From: an uncultured Methylotenera sp.
GTDB taxonomy: Bacteria > Pseudomonadota > Gammaproteobacteria > Burkholderiales > Methylophilaceae
Length of the DNA: 64,000 nucleotides
Assembly: GCF_946479685.1 (NCBI RefSeq)
Contig: NZ_CAMLGS010000009.1
Span: 1-64,000, forward strand
Direction: 5' to 3'
Part shown: one piece after another, positions 61,915 through 64,000 of the stretch
Layout of the letters: each line of letters opens with the position of its first letter
How positions within the stretch are numbered: position 1 is the first letter of the stretch
Made by a program: the position numbers and the translations under genes
Notes under the pieces: generated by a model
Database searches by the model: none
Told to the model about the DNA's origin: nothing
The model's input: the letters and a program-made list of their open reading frames with translations, nothing else

Positions 61915-62943
61915 ATGAGTGACCTGCTACCACAAGCAACTAACTTTATTCTTTATACCGCACCGAATGGCGATGTGCAGTTGAATGTTGTTTTGCAAGA
62001 AGAGACAGTTTGGCTTAATCAGCGTGGAATGGAGTCATTGTTTAATGTTGCAAAGTCTACACTTAGCGAGCATTTGAAGAACATTTATGACAGTGGCGAA
62101 TTGGCCCGTGAGGCAACTGTTCGGAATTTCCGAACAGTTCAAATTGAGGGTGGACGCGAAGTCGCTAGAAATATTGATTACTATAATTTGGACGCGATTA
62201 TCTCTGTTGGGTATCGCGTTAACTCTTACGAGGCTACGCAGTTCCGCATTTGGGCAACTCGAACGCTTAAAGAATATATTATCAAAGGCTTTGTATTGGA
62301 TGATGAACGGCTCAAGCAAGGCACTCAGGTATTTGGTAAAGATTACTTTGATGAGTTGCTTGATCGCATCCGTGAGATACGCGCTAGTGAAAGAAGGTTT
62401 TACCAAAAGATTACTGACATCTATGCTTTATCGGCTGATTATGACAAGAACGCTACTCTTACCAAAGATTTTTTTGCTACTGTTCAAAATAAGCTGCACT
62501 GGGCAATTACAGGCAAAACTTCAGCTGAAATAGTTTATAAATCTGCGAATGCATCTTTACCAAATATGGGCTTAATGACATTCAAAAACGCCCCAGACGG
62601 AAAAGTATTAAAGGGTGATATTTCCATAGCCAAGAACTACCTTTCGGAACAGCACATTAAAGAGCTAGAGCGTATTGTTTCAGCTTACTTAGATTTAGCT
62701 GAAAACCGTGCCGAGCGACAAATTGTGATGAAAATGGCTGATTGGGTAACGTTCTTAAATAGCTTTTTAGAACTTTCAAATTACCCAATTTTGCAGGACA
62801 ACGGCAAAATAAGTGCTGAGATGGCAAAATTAAAAGCTGAAAAAGAATACGAGGTGTTTAGAGTAAAGCAAGATCAACAATATGTGTCTGATTTTGATAA
62901 AACTGTAAAATCTCTCAAAAAACCTGAAAACAAGAAAAAGTAA
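61915..62943 (+). CDS. RhuM family protein
   Basis: 342 aa. The N-terminus reads FILYTAPNGDVQLNVVLQEE and TVWLNQRGMESLFNVAKST, with a helix-turn-helix-like segment. The family hallmark follows: IDYYNLDAIISVGYRVNS, then QFRIWATRTLKEYIIKGF. It matches full-length RhuM proteins first described in a Salmonella pathogenicity island and later seen often within type I restriction loci. The C-terminal half (HIKELERIVSAYLDLAENRAER) is helical. The biochemical role is unknown. Located between the OLD-like gene (21 bp) and hsdR (15 bp). Confidence 0.85.
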   Translation: MSDLLPQATNFILYTAPNGDVQLNVVLQEETVWLNQRGMESLFNVAKSTLSEHLKNIYDSGELAREATVRNFRTVQIEGGREVARNIDYYNLDAIISVGYRVNSYEATQFRIWATRTLKEYIIKGFVLDDERLKQGTQVFGKDYFDELLDRIREIRASERRFYQKITDIYALSADYDKNATLTKDFFATVQNKLHWAITGKTSAEIVYKSANASLPNMGLMTFKNAPDGKVLKGDISIAKNYLSEQHIKELERIVSAYLDLAENRAERQIVMKMADWVTFLNSFLELSNYPILQDNGKISAEMAKLKAEKEYEVFRVKQDQQYVSDFDKTVKSLKKPENKKK

Positions 62944-62958
62944 AATCTAGGGCTATCT

Positions 62959-64000
62959 TTGGAAAATCTAAACGAAAATGCGATTGAAGTATTAGCGATT
63001 GAACGCTTACAAGCACTCGGCTACGAATACATATATGCCCCAGGCATCGCACCTGACGGCAGCACGCCCGAACGTGAAAGCTTTGCTGATGTATTACTCA
63101 TCAAGCGATTGCAAGCAGCCGTTAGACGTATTAATCCCACCATTGCTCAGCCAGCACTAGATGAAGCAATTAAAGTCATTCAACGCATTAGCTCCCCTGA
63201 ACTACTTGCTAACAACGAAACATTTCACAGACTACTCACAGAGGGCGTAAATGTAAGCTATCAAAAAGATGGCAATCAACGCGGTGATTTGGTGTGGTTG
63301 GTGGACTTTGCCAACCCTGACAATAATGAGTTTTTGGTGGCGAACCAGTTCACCATTATTGAAAACAACCAAAACAAACGCCCAGATTTGATTTTGTTTG
63401 TGAATGGTATTCCACTCGTAGTGATTGAGCTTAAAAATGCGACTGACGAGAATGCCACAATCAAATCTGCTTATCAGCAACTGAGCACCTACAAAGAAAC
63501 AATACCTAGCTTATTTACTTACAATGGTTTTGTGGTTGTTTCAGATGGGCTAGAAGCAAAAGCTGGCTCAATCTCAGCCGGGTTAAGTCGCTATATGGCT
63601 TGGAAAACTGCTGATGGTAAAACAGAGGCTTCAAAACTGATTGGGCAACTGGAAACACTGATCGACGGCATGCTGAACAAAGTGACGTTGCTGGATTTGA
63701 TTCGTCATTTTATTGTTTTTGAAAAGTCCTCAAAGGAAGGCCCCAAGCAAGCAGATGGCACGCCTGGCCTCGTTAGTATCAGCACCGTTAAAAAACTAGC
63801 TGCGTATCATCAATACTATGCAGTCAATGCTGCTGTCATATCAACATTAAGGGCTACCGCTGAGGCGGTAAGCTTAGCACAAACGCCTGCCAGTTATGGC
63901 TTGAGTGATGTTCGTAGCCAGCCTAAGGGGGATCGCAAGGCTGGTGTGGTGTGGCATACACAAGGTAGTGGAAAATCACTCTCTATGGTGTTTTATACAG
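62959..64000 (+). CDS. hsdR: Type I restriction endonuclease subunit HsdR, N-terminal part (cut by window)
   Basis: 347 codons are visible, from a TTG start at 62959 (a TAGGG lies 7 bp upstream; no in-frame ATG is closer) to the window edge. The N-terminal nuclease domain has the PD-(D/E)XK pattern in KRPDLILFVNGIPLVVIELKN near residue 155. The translocase Walker A is in VVWHTQGSGKSLSMVFY at the very end of the visible part. HsdR cuts unmodified DNA after ATP-driven translocation. The frame stays open to base 64000, so nothing suggests a truncation other than the window limit. Confidence 0.92.
   Translation, partial: MENLNENAIEVLAIERLQALGYEYIYAPGIAPDGSTPERESFADVLLIKRLQAAVRRINPTIAQPALDEAIKVIQRISSPELLANNETFHRLLTEGVNVSYQKDGNQRGDLVWLVDFANPDNNEFLVANQFTIIENNQNKRPDLILFVNGIPLVVIELKNATDENATIKSAYQQLSTYKETIPSLFTYNGFVVVSDGLEAKAGSISAGLSRYMAWKTADGKTEASKLIGQLETLIDGMLNKVTLLDLIRHFIVFEKSSKEGPKQADGTPGLVSISTVKKLAAYHQYYAVNAAVISTLRATAEAVSLAQTPASYGLSDVRSQPKGDRKAGVVWHTQGSGKSLSMVFYT

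Noticed and set aside
1..64000. CRISPR array, insertion sequence or rRNA operon
   Set aside because: No regularly spaced repeats, transposase genes or rRNA sequence were seen in the window.

Overview
The window looks like a chromosome segment from a betaproteobacterium, most likely a Methylophilaceae-type methylotroph. This is inferred from gene content and protein style, not from a search. It holds a chromosomal backbone (about 1-46500) and the left part of an integrated mobile island (about 46515 to the right edge and beyond).

Cobalamin region (1-18072). The left half runs rightward: the CobN C-terminus, an ExbB/TolQ-like channel protein, a DUF2149 protein, BluB, a signal-less BtuF-like corrinoid-binding protein, CobU/CobP and a small S4 RNA-binding protein. 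A leftward unit follows: a TonB-dependent receptor and a PepSY membrane protein behind a well-conserved cobalamin riboswitch (about 7704-7912). The right half has CobQ diverging from CobD and the CobC-type decarboxylase, then alpha-ribazole phosphatase, CobS and CobT. Together these cover cobalt insertion, lower-ligand synthesis, nucleotide-loop assembly and uptake/salvage. The two halves are separated by about 4 kb of accessory DNA: small leftward genes spaced by attC-like sites with no integrase in view (a CALIN-like array), a LexA-like S24 repressor behind a GAAC-N4-GTTC palindrome, a short RlpA-like lipoprotein and an orphan gene.

Housekeeping region (18168-31212). It contains tRNA-Phe(GAA) with a clear promoter and terminator, a CSS-EAL c-di-GMP phosphodiesterase, alkaline phosphatase, rhodanese and TusA, ValS, GIDE and LemA, an unusual photolyase-like protein with its domains in reversed order, NfeD and slipin, and MoeB/ThiF.

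MSHA-like type IV pilus locus (31216-46211). Ten leftward genes resemble mshM, L, N, E, G, I, J and K, followed by two prepilin-like proteins; one of these is 567 aa and cysteine-rich. A sigma-54 activator-type response regulator (PrsR-like) heads the block.

Mobile island (46515-64000+). A displaced 3' end of tRNA-His followed by its terminator marks the left attachment site. The island carries a ColE2-type Rep with PriCT, a ParB/MT-A70 methyltransferase fusion, two unknown genes, a complete Hachiman system (HamA/HamB), a mobilization module (candidate oriT, MobC, relaxase) and a type I restriction-modification operon. In that operon an OLD-like ATPase/TOPRIM gene and a RhuM gene sit between hsdS and hsdR. 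HsdR is cut by the window edge. The integrase and the intact tRNA-His are predicted to lie to the right of the window.
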